Below, piece by piece: positions 56,455 through 64,000 of a stretch of 64,000 nt of DNA. This stretch comes from Hyphomicrobiales bacterium (GTDB taxonomy: Bacteria > Pseudomonadota > Alphaproteobacteria > Rhizobiales > Rhizobiaceae): positions 1-64,000 of the forward strand of contig UCKM01000021.1 of assembly GCA_900473175.1 (NCBI GenBank), given 5' to 3'. Numbering within the stretch: position 1 is the stretch's first letter; the number at the start of each line of letters is the position of its first letter. A program made the position numbers and the translations under genes. The notes under the pieces were generated by a model. That model saw only the letters and a program-made list of their open reading frames with translations, was not told the origin of the DNA and ran no database searches.

Positions 56455-57816
56455 ATGGCGGCACAAAAAAAAGGAATGCAGATATCGATGGCGGCGGCAG
56501 GCAGGCTGCTCATCGGATTCGTGCTTCTTTACGCGATCGTCGCCGCCGGATTTTCCATTGTGTTCCTGCGCAAGATCGAAAGCGACGCCCGCTATACGCA
56601 GGAGCAGCAGTTGCCGCTTGTGTTGAGCCAGAACCGCAATGCGATCAAGGTCGAGCGGCTGGCTTCTCTGGCCCGGTCGATCTATCTCGCCAGGGATCGC
56701 GAACTTGAACGCCAGCTGCAGTTGCAGACTCACGTGCTCGCGCAGAGTTTCACCCTCGACGAGAATGATGAACTGGCAATGGGCGTCCAGCAGGTGAGCG
56801 GGCACGTCAAGCAGATCGTCGCGATCCGGGACCAGATCCGCAAAATGGATTCCGGCGACGCGAGCCCCGATCCAGCCGTGCGCGCCAACCTGGAAAGGCA
56901 GGCGCTGGAAACCTATCAGAGCGCCATGCACGTCACCGACAAGCTCAGCCAGTCCATTGTCAGCGATGCAGCAGTGCTCGCCTACGGCATGTCCGGCGAC
57001 ATCCAGCGAACCGCCAAGATGATTCAGATCGCGTGGATCATCATCCTGATACTTCCCGTCGCAACGGCAATCGGCGCGATCTACGTCGTGGGCAGGCATA
57101 TTGTTGCGCCGATCAATTCGGCTATCGAAGGGCTCCGGTCTATCGATCGCTACGAAACACGCACTGTAAAGCTGCGCCGGCCGTTGTTCCGCGAATTGTC
57201 CACGATCTATAGGGCTATCGAGTCCTATGGACGGGTATCCAGCGATCTGTTGCGGGCAAATTCAATTCTCCAGGCCCTGTCGGAAGAAGATGGCTTGACG
57301 ACGCTTGCCAACCGCAGGAGCTTCGAGAAGCGCCTCGGCGATGAGTTTGCCAAGGCGACGCAAGGTGGAACCGACCTGGCGATCCTGATGGTCGACCTTG
57401 ACCATTTCAAATCAATCAATGACCGCTATGGCCACCAGATGGGCGACACGTGCCTCAAAATGACGGCGAACGTGCTGCGCAGCGTGGGTGCCGACCGCGA
57501 ATGTCATGCTGCGCGCTATGGCGGCGAAGAGTTTTCGATATTGTTCCCAGGGTGCAATCTCAAGGAGGCAATTGCCGAAGCGGAGAAGATCCGGTTGTCC
57601 ATCGCCAGCCTGCTCATCAAGACGGGCTACGACGAAGTTATCCGCATAACCGCAAGCGTCGGCGTCGCCACGGTCACCAGTGCAAAATTTGAAACCTCGG
57701 CCCAACTGCTCGAAAACGCCGATCGCGCGCTTTATCTTGCCAAGCACAGTGGACGAAACATCGTGAAATCACTCCCCTCTCAGGGACGAACAGATTTGAA
57801 ATCCATAACCGCCTGA
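56455..57816 (+). CDS. membrane diguanylate cyclase with periplasmic sensor
   Basis: A 453-residue protein with an N-terminal helix (about 15-38), a helical periplasmic domain of about 155 residues (four-helix-bundle type), a second helix (about 193-215), a HAMP-like link (VVGRHIVAPINSAIEGLRSID) and a C-terminal GGDEF domain with active RYGGEEF. No RxxD I-site is seen. It should make c-di-GMP in response to periplasmic input. The solute-binding protein upstream, 14 bases away, is the likely ligand receptor. The ynb-like genes follow 39 bases later on the same strand. Confidence 0.9.
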   Translation: MAAQKKGMQISMAAAGRLLIGFVLLYAIVAAGFSIVFLRKIESDARYTQEQQLPLVLSQNRNAIKVERLASLARSIYLARDRELERQLQLQTHVLAQSFTLDENDELAMGVQQVSGHVKQIVAIRDQIRKMDSGDASPDPAVRANLERQALETYQSAMHVTDKLSQSIVSDAAVLAYGMSGDIQRTAKMIQIAWIIILILPVATAIGAIYVVGRHIVAPINSAIEGLRSIDRYETRTVKLRRPLFRELSTIYRAIESYGRVSSDLLRANSILQALSEEDGLTTLANRRSFEKRLGDEFAKATQGGTDLAILMVDLDHFKSINDRYGHQMGDTCLKMTANVLRSVGADRECHAARYGGEEFSILFPGCNLKEAIAEAEKIRLSIASLLIKTGYDEVIRITASVGVATVTSAKFETSAQLLENADRALYLAKHSGRNIVKSLPSQGRTDLKSITA

Positions 57817-57855
57817 TATTATGCAGGCTGCGGCACAATCATGGGGGATGATTTC

Positions 57856-58473
57856 ATGCCAACGCTCTACTCGATCAAGCCTGCATTCCAGAACGTGCTG
57901 CGTCCACTCGTTGGCCGTCTTGTCAAACGCGGGGCGACGGCAAATCAGGTAACCATTGCCGCCCTGGTGATCTCGGTTGTTGCGGGCGCATTGATCGCGG
58001 CCTTTCCTGATCATGCTCGGCTTTTCTGGATACTTCCTTTGGTCCTGTTCGTCCGCATGGCGCTCAATGCCATCGACGGGATGATGGCCCGCGAATTCGG
58101 CCAGGCATCGAAACTGGGCGCCTACCTTAATGAACTTGGCGACGCGCTATCCGATATGGCACTCATCCTGCCGTTTGTCTTGGTCCCGCCATTTTCACCA
58201 CCCGGCGTCGTCGGCTTCGCCATAACCGCGCTAATGGCGGAATATGCCGGAGTCCTAGGTGTGATGGCCGGCGGCGGCAGAGGCTATGACGGTCCATTCG
58301 GCAAGAGCGACCGGGCCTTGGCGCTCGGTATTATCGCCGCGTTGATCGCAAGCGGCGTTGTCCTCCCCGCCTGGTTTGGCTGGGTCTTCCCGCTCATGGC
58401 GCTGCTCTCGGTCTACACCATTGCCAACCGCATCCGTGCCGGCCTGCGCCGGGCTGAAACGGTGGTTGCCTGA
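57856..58473 (+). CDS. ynbA: YnbA-like CDP-alcohol phosphatidyltransferase family protein
   Basis: A 205-residue inner-membrane protein of the CDP-alcohol phosphatidyltransferase family, which joins a CDP-activated lipid or alcohol to an alcohol. It starts MPTLYSIKPAFQNVL after GGGGGA. The signature is recognisable around ALNAIDGMMAREF and GAYLNELGDALSD, but the first and third metal Asp of D-x2-D-G-x2-A-R-x8-G-x3-D-x3-D are both Asn. Whether this is the rule in YnbA proteins should be checked. It heads the compact operon with hydrolase-methyltransferase, phosphatase, acyltransferase and cytidylyltransferase. Its substrate is unknown. Confidence 0.85.
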   Translation: MPTLYSIKPAFQNVLRPLVGRLVKRGATANQVTIAALVISVVAGALIAAFPDHARLFWILPLVLFVRMALNAIDGMMAREFGQASKLGAYLNELGDALSDMALILPFVLVPPFSPPGVVGFAITALMAEYAGVLGVMAGGGRGYDGPFGKSDRALALGIIAALIASGVVLPAWFGWVFPLMALLSVYTIANRIRAGLRRAETVVA

Positions 58474-58501
58474 ATGATCTTTGCGACCGGAGCAGACCAC
58501 A

Positions 58502-60280
58502 ATGCGCGCTGAACTCTCCCCCGATCCCTCAGCGTCCCGCACGGTCGAAGAGGCATTTTTCCGGACCCATGACGGGACGGAGCTTTTTTACCGCAAATGG
58601 CCGGCGCATTCCGGTGCGCCGAAAGGCGCAGTCGTGCTCTTGCACCGGGGCCACGAGCATGGCAGGCGCGTGGCGCATCTGGTCGATGAACTCGGTCTCG
58701 GCGACTTCGCGTTCTATGCATGGGACGCGCGCGGCCACGGCCGGTCCCCTGGCCCTCGCGGCTTTTCGCCATCCTTCGCTGCGTCGGTGCGGGACCTTGA
58801 CAGTTTCGTCCGGCATATCAGCGTTACGGATGGCATTGCCATCGAGGACGTGGCAGTCATTGCGCAATCGGTGGGCGCCGTTCTCGCCGCGACCTGGGTT
58901 CATGATTACGCGCCGCCGGTCCGGGCGCTGGTGCTCGCGTCGCCTGCCTTCAGCGTCAAGCTCTACGTTCCGTTCGCCCGGCAAGGCATCTCTCTCTGGC
59001 AACGGCTAAAGGGTCAGTTCTTCGTCAATTCCTATGTCAAGGCGAAATTCCTTACTCACGATCCTGAGCGGATCGCTTCCTTTGAACGCGACCCGCTGAT
59101 CACCCGCGCGATTGCCTCCAACATCCTGCTTGATCTCTACAATGCCGCCGAGCGTGTCGTGGCCGACGCCCGGGCGATCATCGTCCCGACGCAATTGCTG
59201 ATCTCCGGCAGCGACTGGGTCGTCCGCCATGCTCCGCAGCACCGATTCTACGAGAATCTCGCGCATCCTTTAAAGGAGCGGCATGTCCTCAAAGGTTTTT
59301 TCCACGACACGCTCGGCGAAAAGGATCGCGCAATCGCGATCGCTTACGCCCGCCGCTTCATCCTTGATCGCTTCGCAGCAGAACCGGCAAAATTGGACGT
59401 GACCGATGCGCATGCGACGGGTTTCACGCGCGACGAGCAGGACCGGTTGTCCTCGCCGCATGATCTGCTATCGGCGAGGGGGCTTTACTGGGCCGCCTAC
59501 CGGGCGTCCATTCGTTTTGCCGCACTGTCTTCGCTCGGATTGAAAACGGGTGTCCGAACCGGTTTCGATTCCGGCTCCACCCTCGACTACGTCTACGAGA
59601 ACGAGCCGCGCGGATTTGGACCGGTTGGCAGGTTGATCGACCGGCATTTCCTCGACGCGATCGGATGGCGGGGCATCCGCCAGCGCAAGCTTCATCTGCA
59701 GGAACTGATCGGGCTTGCACTCGCCCGCCTGCAGGAAAACGGCCGTTCGACACATATGCTCGATATTGCAGCGGGTCATGGCCGTTACGTGCTCGACGCC
59801 GTCGCCAGAGCAGAAGTGAAACCTGACAGCATCCGCATGCAGGACTATGTGCAGATTAACGTCGATGCCGGACGAAAACGCATTGCCGAGCGCGGCCTTG
59901 AAGACGTCGCGACTTTCCATCAGGCCGACGCCTTCGACGGTGACGGTCTGGCGGCAACCTCGCCCGCTCCGGACCTCGCCATCGTCTCCGGCCTCTATGA
60001 GCTGTTTCCCGACAACAGTTTGATCGAGCGTTCGCTCAATGGGCTGGCGAGAGCCATGCAGCCCGGAAGCCTCCTGATCTATACGAACCAGCCGTGGCAT
60101 CCGCAGCTCGAAATGATCGCGCGGGCACTCACTTCGCATCGGGGCGGGAAGGCGTGGGTCATGCGGCGGCGCACCCAGGCGGAAATGGACCAGCTGGTGG
60201 CGGCCGCGGGCTTTCACAAGATCGAGCAGCGCATCGATGAATGGGGCATCTTCACGGTTTCGCTCGCGGAACGGCTATGA
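58502..60280 (+). CDS. ynbC: YnbC-like alpha/beta hydrolase-methyltransferase fusion
   Basis: A 592-residue two-domain protein. The N-terminal alpha/beta hydrolase (about 1-300, monoacylglycerol-lipase or serine aminopeptidase type) has LLHRGHEHGRR, YAWDARGHGRSPG and the nucleophile elbow VIAQSVGAVLAATW (A-x-S-x-G), then Asp in LISGSDW and His in KGFFHDTLGE. The C-terminal SAM-dependent methyltransferase (about 380-592) has motif I HMLDIAAGHGRYV. The start at 58502 has GGAG ten bases upstream. The next gene overlaps by ATGA. A lipid or head-group substrate is inferred from the operon. Confidence 0.88.
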   Translation: MRAELSPDPSASRTVEEAFFRTHDGTELFYRKWPAHSGAPKGAVVLLHRGHEHGRRVAHLVDELGLGDFAFYAWDARGHGRSPGPRGFSPSFAASVRDLDSFVRHISVTDGIAIEDVAVIAQSVGAVLAATWVHDYAPPVRALVLASPAFSVKLYVPFARQGISLWQRLKGQFFVNSYVKAKFLTHDPERIASFERDPLITRAIASNILLDLYNAAERVVADARAIIVPTQLLISGSDWVVRHAPQHRFYENLAHPLKERHVLKGFFHDTLGEKDRAIAIAYARRFILDRFAAEPAKLDVTDAHATGFTRDEQDRLSSPHDLLSARGLYWAAYRASIRFAALSSLGLKTGVRTGFDSGSTLDYVYENEPRGFGPVGRLIDRHFLDAIGWRGIRQRKLHLQELIGLALARLQENGRSTHMLDIAAGHGRYVLDAVARAEVKPDSIRMQDYVQINVDAGRKRIAERGLEDVATFHQADAFDGDGLAATSPAPDLAIVSGLYELFPDNSLIERSLNGLARAMQPGSLLIYTNQPWHPQLEMIARALTSHRGGKAWVMRRRTQAEMDQLVAAAGFHKIEQRIDEWGIFTVSLAERL

Positions 60281-61617
60281 CTGCACCGAGCGCTACGCCG
60301 ATCGGACAATGGCGACTGAACCAGGTCGTGGCAAAGCGCGCCTTCCTCTGGCTGCTGATACTCGCCCCACTCTTCTACATCACTTATGGAGCAGCCAACT
60401 GGCTTGCCGCGCAGCGGACGAGCGTTCCCAACATCACTTTTGCTTGGGAACACGCCATTCCCTTCATGGCATGGACGATCTTTCCCTATTGGTCGATCAA
60501 TCTCTTCTACGGGCTCTCGCTTTTTCTCAATGAGAGCATTGCCGACGTCGATCGCCTGGCAAAGCGCTATCTGACGGCGCAGGTGATTGCGGTCCTCTGT
60601 TTCATCGCCTTTCCGCTCACTTTCATTTTCCAGAAACCACCGACGAGCGGCGCGTCCGGCTTTCTGTTCGACCTGCTCGGCGGCTTTGACAAGCCCTTCA
60701 ACCAGGCCCCTTCGCTGCACATAGCCCTGCTCGTCATTATCTGGGACCACTGGCGACCGCGCCTGTCAGGAGCGGTTCCGTGGATCTGGCACGTGTGGTG
60801 CCTGCTGATCGGCATTTCGGTACTCACAACCTATCAGCATCATTTCATCGACATCCCGACAGGCATATTGCTTGGCCTTTTTGCCCTGTGGCTGTTTCCG
60901 GCCGATGCGCCCTCCGCATTGGCGGGCTTTCGCATGACCGGCGACGCCAAGACCCGACGAATCGGCTGCTATTATGCTTTCGGCAGCATGGTTCTTCTCA
61001 TCCCCGTCGTGGCCGGAACGGCTTCATCCGCTTTGTTCCTGTTTCTGCTGTGGCCCTCGTTGGCGCTCGCCATCGTTGCGTCCGGCTATCTCGGGGCAGG
61101 TCCCGGCGTTTTTCAGAAGCGTCCGGATGGAACAGTGTCCTTTGCCAGCCTGTGGCTGCTTGCGCCCTATCGCCTCGGCGCGGTTGTCAACCGCTATTGG
61201 TGGACGCGCAAGCTCGTGCCCTCCGTTCTAATTTGCCGCGGGGTACACCTCGGCCGCTTTCCGAAACGGTCGGAGCTCCCGGCCTATGCTGCGGTCATCG
61301 ATCTCACCAGCGAGATGACAAGGCCCTTGGGCTGCGAGAATGACTGGCACGCCTTTCCGACCCTCGACCTCATTCCGGTTCCGCCGGGCAATCTTGAAAA
61401 GGCGGCCGAAGCCATCGAACATGCCCGCAGCAAAGGGCCGGTTCTTGTCTGCTGCGCACTCGGCTTCCAGCGCAGCGCGGCTGCGGTCGCGGTCTGGCTT
61501 TTGCGCTGTGGTCACGCAAACACTGCTACCTGCGCGATAGGCCTGATTGAATCCAAAGGCAGGCGGGTCCATTTGACAGAAGAGATGATTGCCACGGGAG
61601 AGAAAGCCGATGGATGA
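60277..61617 (+). CDS. ynbD: YnbD-like PAP2-dual-specificity phosphatase fusion
   Basis: A 446-residue membrane protein with a PAP2-type core of about six helices and a C-terminal cytoplasmic dual-specificity phosphatase domain. The PAP2 residues fit KPFNQAPSLHIALL (PSLH) and TTYQHHFIDIPTGILLG (H-x3-D). The phosphatase loop is CCALGFQRSA, which has the C-x5-R-S signature. The N-terminal helices come after MTAPSATPIGQWRLN. Two different phosphatase chemistries are therefore joined. The start overlaps the YnbC stop and the next gene overlaps its stop by eight bases. Confidence 0.88.
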   Translation: MTAPSATPIGQWRLNQVVAKRAFLWLLILAPLFYITYGAANWLAAQRTSVPNITFAWEHAIPFMAWTIFPYWSINLFYGLSLFLNESIADVDRLAKRYLTAQVIAVLCFIAFPLTFIFQKPPTSGASGFLFDLLGGFDKPFNQAPSLHIALLVIIWDHWRPRLSGAVPWIWHVWCLLIGISVLTTYQHHFIDIPTGILLGLFALWLFPADAPSALAGFRMTGDAKTRRIGCYYAFGSMVLLIPVVAGTASSALFLFLLWPSLALAIVASGYLGAGPGVFQKRPDGTVSFASLWLLAPYRLGAVVNRYWWTRKLVPSVLICRGVHLGRFPKRSELPAYAAVIDLTSEMTRPLGCENDWHAFPTLDLIPVPPGNLEKAAEAIEHARSKGPVLVCCALGFQRSAAAVAVWLLRCGHANTATCAIGLIESKGRRVHLTEEMIATGEKADG

Positions 61618-62032
61618 AGATGCAGGGACATTTGCCGCCCGGCTGACACGCAAGGCGCATACCTATGGCTTCCTGACTTGCCTGCTATTGGTCGCTTCCT
61701 CAATCGCCGGCGATGCCGGGGGCAAGCTTTTCGGCTGGCTCTGGCCGCTTTTCATTGTGGCCGGACTGGTCACGCTCTTCCTCGCCATCTATCTGCGTTT
61801 CGACGCGGCCCTCTTCCACTATATTGCCTCGCACGAGGACGTTTCCGACGGTTGCCGCGCAGCCGACAAGCTTCTTGAGCGCATGCACCTGCGCAAATGT
61901 CCCGAGGTCACACGCACGCTGCGCGCGCGTATTGCGGGCACCAACCGTCTGCTTATGAAGCTCCACCTTGCATTTGCAGGTTTTCTTGCTCTATTCGCCG
62001 CTGCGACGGCTTATGGATTGTGGATGACGTAA
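61610..62032 (+). CDS. small membrane protein of the ynb-like operon, unknown function
   Basis: A 140-residue protein starting MDEDAGTFAARLTRKAHTYG, with GAGAAAG upstream and an 8-base overlap with YnbD. Two N-terminal helices (about 18-55, with GDAGGKLFGWLWPLFIVAG) and one C-terminal helix (KLHLAFAGFLALFAAATAYG) flank a charged middle (HEDVSDGCRAADKLLERMHLRKCPE). I recognise no family and it is not part of the E. coli ynb set as I know it. Its place suggests a subunit or scaffold of the membrane complex. Confidence 0.65.
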   Translation: MDEDAGTFAARLTRKAHTYGFLTCLLLVASSIAGDAGGKLFGWLWPLFIVAGLVTLFLAIYLRFDAALFHYIASHEDVSDGCRAADKLLERMHLRKCPEVTRTLRARIAGTNRLLMKLHLAFAGFLALFAAATAYGLWMT

Positions 62033-62061
62033 CGCATTTCCAAAAGCATGGGGGAAACTCG

Positions 62062-62721
62062 ATGATCGACGCAAAACCCGTCATGCGACGGGGAGCCGCC
62101 ATGGTGCTTGCGGGATTGGCGCGCGCGATCACCGGCGTACGGCCGATCTGGCAAGGCAGCGCGCCGCAGGGCGGGCAGCGCATCTATTTCGCCAACCACG
62201 CCAGCCATGGCGATTTCATCCTGCTTTCAACCTGCTTGCCGCCGCAAGAGCGGGAGCGCACCCGCGCTGTCGCTGGCGCCGACTACTGGCGCAGGAATCG
62301 TATCCGCCATGTTCTCGCGCGCGATCTGCTCAATACGGTATTGGTCGAGCGCAACTGGATCGAACGGTCGCAGGATCCGATGGTCATCATGCTCGATGCG
62401 CTGAAGGACGGCCATTCGCTGATCATCTTTCCGGAAGGAACACGCAACATGACCGAGGAGCCGCTGCTGCGTTTCCGCTCCGGCATCTACAATCTTGCCC
62501 TCGCCCGGCCGGACGTCGAGCTCATCCCGTGCTGGATCGAGAACATGTCGCGCGTGCTGCCAAAAGGCGCGTTTCTGCCCGTGCCATTGCTATGCCGCGT
62601 CATCTTCGGTGCTCCGGTCGGCCTCGAACCGGATGAAGATCGCCACGCCTTCCTGGCGCGATCGCGCCAGGCCCTGCTTGATCTCAGTCCGGAACGGCAA
62701 AGAGAGCTCGATCATGGTTGA
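62062..62721 (+). CDS. PlsC-like lysophospholipid acyltransferase
   Basis: A 219-residue acyltransferase of the PlsC superfamily, which moves an acyl chain from acyl-CoA or acyl-ACP to a lysophospholipid. It starts MIDAKPVMRRGAAMVLAG after GGGGAAACTCG. Conserved boxes are H-x4-D in FANHASHGDF, the second box DLLNTVLVERNW, FPEGTRNMTEEP and ELIPCWIENMSRVLPKG. Its ATG comes 29 bases after the small membrane protein and its end overlaps the CdsA-like start by eight bases. Confidence 0.88.
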   Translation: MIDAKPVMRRGAAMVLAGLARAITGVRPIWQGSAPQGGQRIYFANHASHGDFILLSTCLPPQERERTRAVAGADYWRRNRIRHVLARDLLNTVLVERNWIERSQDPMVIMLDALKDGHSLIIFPEGTRNMTEEPLLRFRSGIYNLALARPDVELIPCWIENMSRVLPKGAFLPVPLLCRVIFGAPVGLEPDEDRHAFLARSRQALLDLSPERQRELDHG

Positions 62722-63652
62722 GACGGTGTGGCTGTTCCTCGGCCTCTTGGCCATACTCACTGCGGCGAGCGCGATCGCCACCATGCTCACCTGGAAAAAT
62801 ACGCGCAACGGCGACGTCCTGCCTGCCACACTCGCCAATCTCAATGCGCGCATCAAGGCCTGGTGGATCATGGTCGGCGCCATTTCCATTGCCTTTCTGT
62901 TCGGCAAGGGCGGCGTCATCTTGCTGTTCGCCTTCGTCTCCTTCGCGGCCCTGCGCGAATATGTGACACTCACCCACACGAGGCGCGGCGATCACTGGAT
63001 ACTGCTCGGCATGTTTCTCGTCATCATTCCGGTGCAATACTATCTGCTCTGGATCGAATGGTACGGGCTGTTTGCAATCTTCGTGCCGGTCTACTGTTTC
63101 CTCGCCATGCCCGCGCTCACCGCGATCTCCGGCGATACCGCCCGCTTTCTTGAGCGCGTCAGCGAGCAGCAATGGGGCATCATGCTTTCCGTCTATTGCC
63201 TCAGCCATGTGCCGGCCCTGCTGACACTGGCCATACCTGGCTTCGCCGGCAAGGGCTTGCTGCTCATTGCCTTCCTCATTGCCACCGTGCAGGGCAGCGA
63301 CGTCCTTCAATATGTATTCGGCAAGCTCCTCGGCCGGCATAAGGTGGCACCGAGAATATCCCCCTCGAAAACCTGGGAAGGGCTCATCGGCGGCATCGTC
63401 AGCGCCTCCCTGCTTGGCGCCGCGCTGTCCTGGCTGACACCGTTCACGCCTGTACAGGCGGGACCGATGGCAGGTTTCGCCTGCATCATGGGTTTCTTCG
63501 GCGGACTGGTCGCCTCGGCGATCAAGCGTGATCGCGGCGTCAAGGATTGGGGCCACATGATCGAGGGACATGGCGGCATGCTCGACCGGGCGGACAGCCT
63601 CGTCTTCGCCGCACCGGTCTTCTTTCACATGGTCCGCTATTTCTGGACCTGA
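62714..63652 (+). CDS. ynbB: YnbB-like phosphatidate cytidylyltransferase (CdsA family)
   Basis: A 312-residue polytopic membrane protein of the CdsA family, which makes CDP-diacylglycerol from phosphatidic acid and CTP. It starts MVETVWLFLGLLAIL. The C-terminal family signature is clear: SAIKRDRGVKDWGHMIEGHGGMLDRADSLVF, with the K-R, K-D and H-G-G-x-x-D-R residues. It differs from the housekeeping CdsA expected elsewhere. It closes the ynb-like operon, its stop immediately adjoining the converging FAH gene. Confidence 0.9.
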   Translation: MVETVWLFLGLLAILTAASAIATMLTWKNTRNGDVLPATLANLNARIKAWWIMVGAISIAFLFGKGGVILLFAFVSFAALREYVTLTHTRRGDHWILLGMFLVIIPVQYYLLWIEWYGLFAIFVPVYCFLAMPALTAISGDTARFLERVSEQQWGIMLSVYCLSHVPALLTLAIPGFAGKGLLLIAFLIATVQGSDVLQYVFGKLLGRHKVAPRISPSKTWEGLIGGIVSASLLGAALSWLTPFTPVQAGPMAGFACIMGFFGGLVASAIKRDRGVKDWGHMIEGHGGMLDRADSLVFAAPVFFHMVRYFWT

Positions 63653-64000
63653 TTAGAGCAATTCTGCCTTGGCGAGATCGCGCAGCAGATGGCTCGCTCC
63701 GTAGGTCCACGGCGCGCATTCGGTCGACAGTCGGACCCGGTTCGACAGCGTGCCGAGTGATGGCGTTGAAATCGAGACGATGTCGCCGAGCTTGTGGGTG
63801 AAACCCTTGCCCGGGCCATCGCGATCCTTGACCGGCGCGAACATCGTGCCGAGGAACAGTACCAGCCCGTCGGGATACTGATGATGCCGCCCGATTGTTG
63901 CATCCACCAATGATTCTGGCGTGCGCGAAATCTTCGCCATGTTGGAATGCCCGTCTAGCACGAAGCCGTCCTCGCCCTCCACCCGCATGCTGAGCTCCGC
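63653..64000 (-). CDS. fumarylacetoacetate hydrolase family protein, C-terminal part
   Basis: Only the last 115 or so residues lie in the window; the gene continues past 64000. The visible part is FAH-fold: DGHSNMAKISRTPESLVDATIGRHHQYPDGLVLFLGTMFAPV and the closing FTHKLGDIVSISTPSLGTLSNRV, as in C-termini of FAH-family hydrolases and hydratases. The substrate cannot be assigned. Its TAA directly follows the YnbB TGA, so the two genes are convergent with no gap. Confidence 0.8.
   Translation of the reverse strand, partial: AELSMRVEGEDGFVLDGHSNMAKISRTPESLVDATIGRHHQYPDGLVLFLGTMFAPVKDRDGPGKGFTHKLGDIVSISTPSLGTLSNRVRLSTECAPWTYGASHLLRDLAKAELL

Overview
This window looks like a chromosomal segment of a Hyphomicrobiales (Rhizobiales) alphaproteobacterium, most likely near Phyllobacteriaceae/Brucellaceae (Phyllobacterium, Mesorhizobium, Ochrobactrum/Brucella). 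The reasons are the high GC content, the serA-serC, ftsH-tilS-cpoB-pal-tolBARQ-ybgC-ruvBAC and 6S RNA/5-FTHF cyclo-ligase neighbourhoods, an Omp25-like porin, an OpgC-type glucan succinylase, RcdA, and alphaproteobacterial regulatory motifs (CtrA boxes, EcfG promoters, a CTTG-N18-CYTATNT heat-shock promoter). Genus-level placement is inference. No tRNA, rRNA, CRISPR, IS or prophage was seen, and no gene is clearly broken.

Layout. 1-6.8 kb (minus): 5' part of serA, serC with a structured leader, an outer-membrane barrel protein, glmM and ftsH. 6.8-18.7 kb (mostly minus): tilS, cpoB, pal, tolB, tolA, tolR, tolQ, ybgC, then ruvB, ruvA, ruvC and rcdA, with one secreted GH5 glycosidase inserted on the plus strand between ybgC and ruvB. 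18.7-23 kb: a candidate CtrA-driven small RNA, an acyl-CoA synthetase, OpgC and a TSUP permease. 23-30 kb (plus): a ThiE-like protein, a Sel1-repeat protein, an M20 amidohydrolase, efp, suhB and an orphan MotA/MotB-like stator pair, ending in a 274-bp imperfect palindrome. 30-36 kb: an ABC exporter, rpmE, yebC, terC, ymdB, 5-FTHF cyclo-ligase and 6S RNA. 36-38.7 kb: MoxR ATPase, GNAT and VWA/CoxE genes. 38.7-45 kb (minus): pstSCAB-phoU-phoB behind a Pho box. 45.3-47.3 kb: a FadR-type GntR regulator and a CynX-type MFS transporter behind a near-perfect operator palindrome.

47.4-53.1 kb is a DNA-repair block: ku, ligD, a second ku facing them, a small monooxygenase and topoisomerase IB. Both ku genes and the topoisomerase have EcfG-like promoters, which suggests NHEJ under the general stress response. 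53.4-57.8 kb holds cyclic-di-GMP functions: a PAS-GGDEF-EAL protein, and divergently from it a solute-binding protein with no permease, followed by a membrane diguanylate cyclase.

57.9-63.7 kb, possibly in the same transcription unit as the cyclase, is a tightly packed lipid-type operon matching the little-characterised E. coli ynbABCD set: a CDP-alcohol phosphatidyltransferase-like protein with two Asn-for-Asp changes, a hydrolase-methyltransferase fusion, a PAP2-dual-specificity phosphatase fusion, a small membrane protein, a PlsC-like acyltransferase and a CdsA-like cytidylyltransferase. This is the best candidate here for an undescribed pathway. The window ends in the C-terminal part of a fumarylacetoacetate hydrolase family gene.
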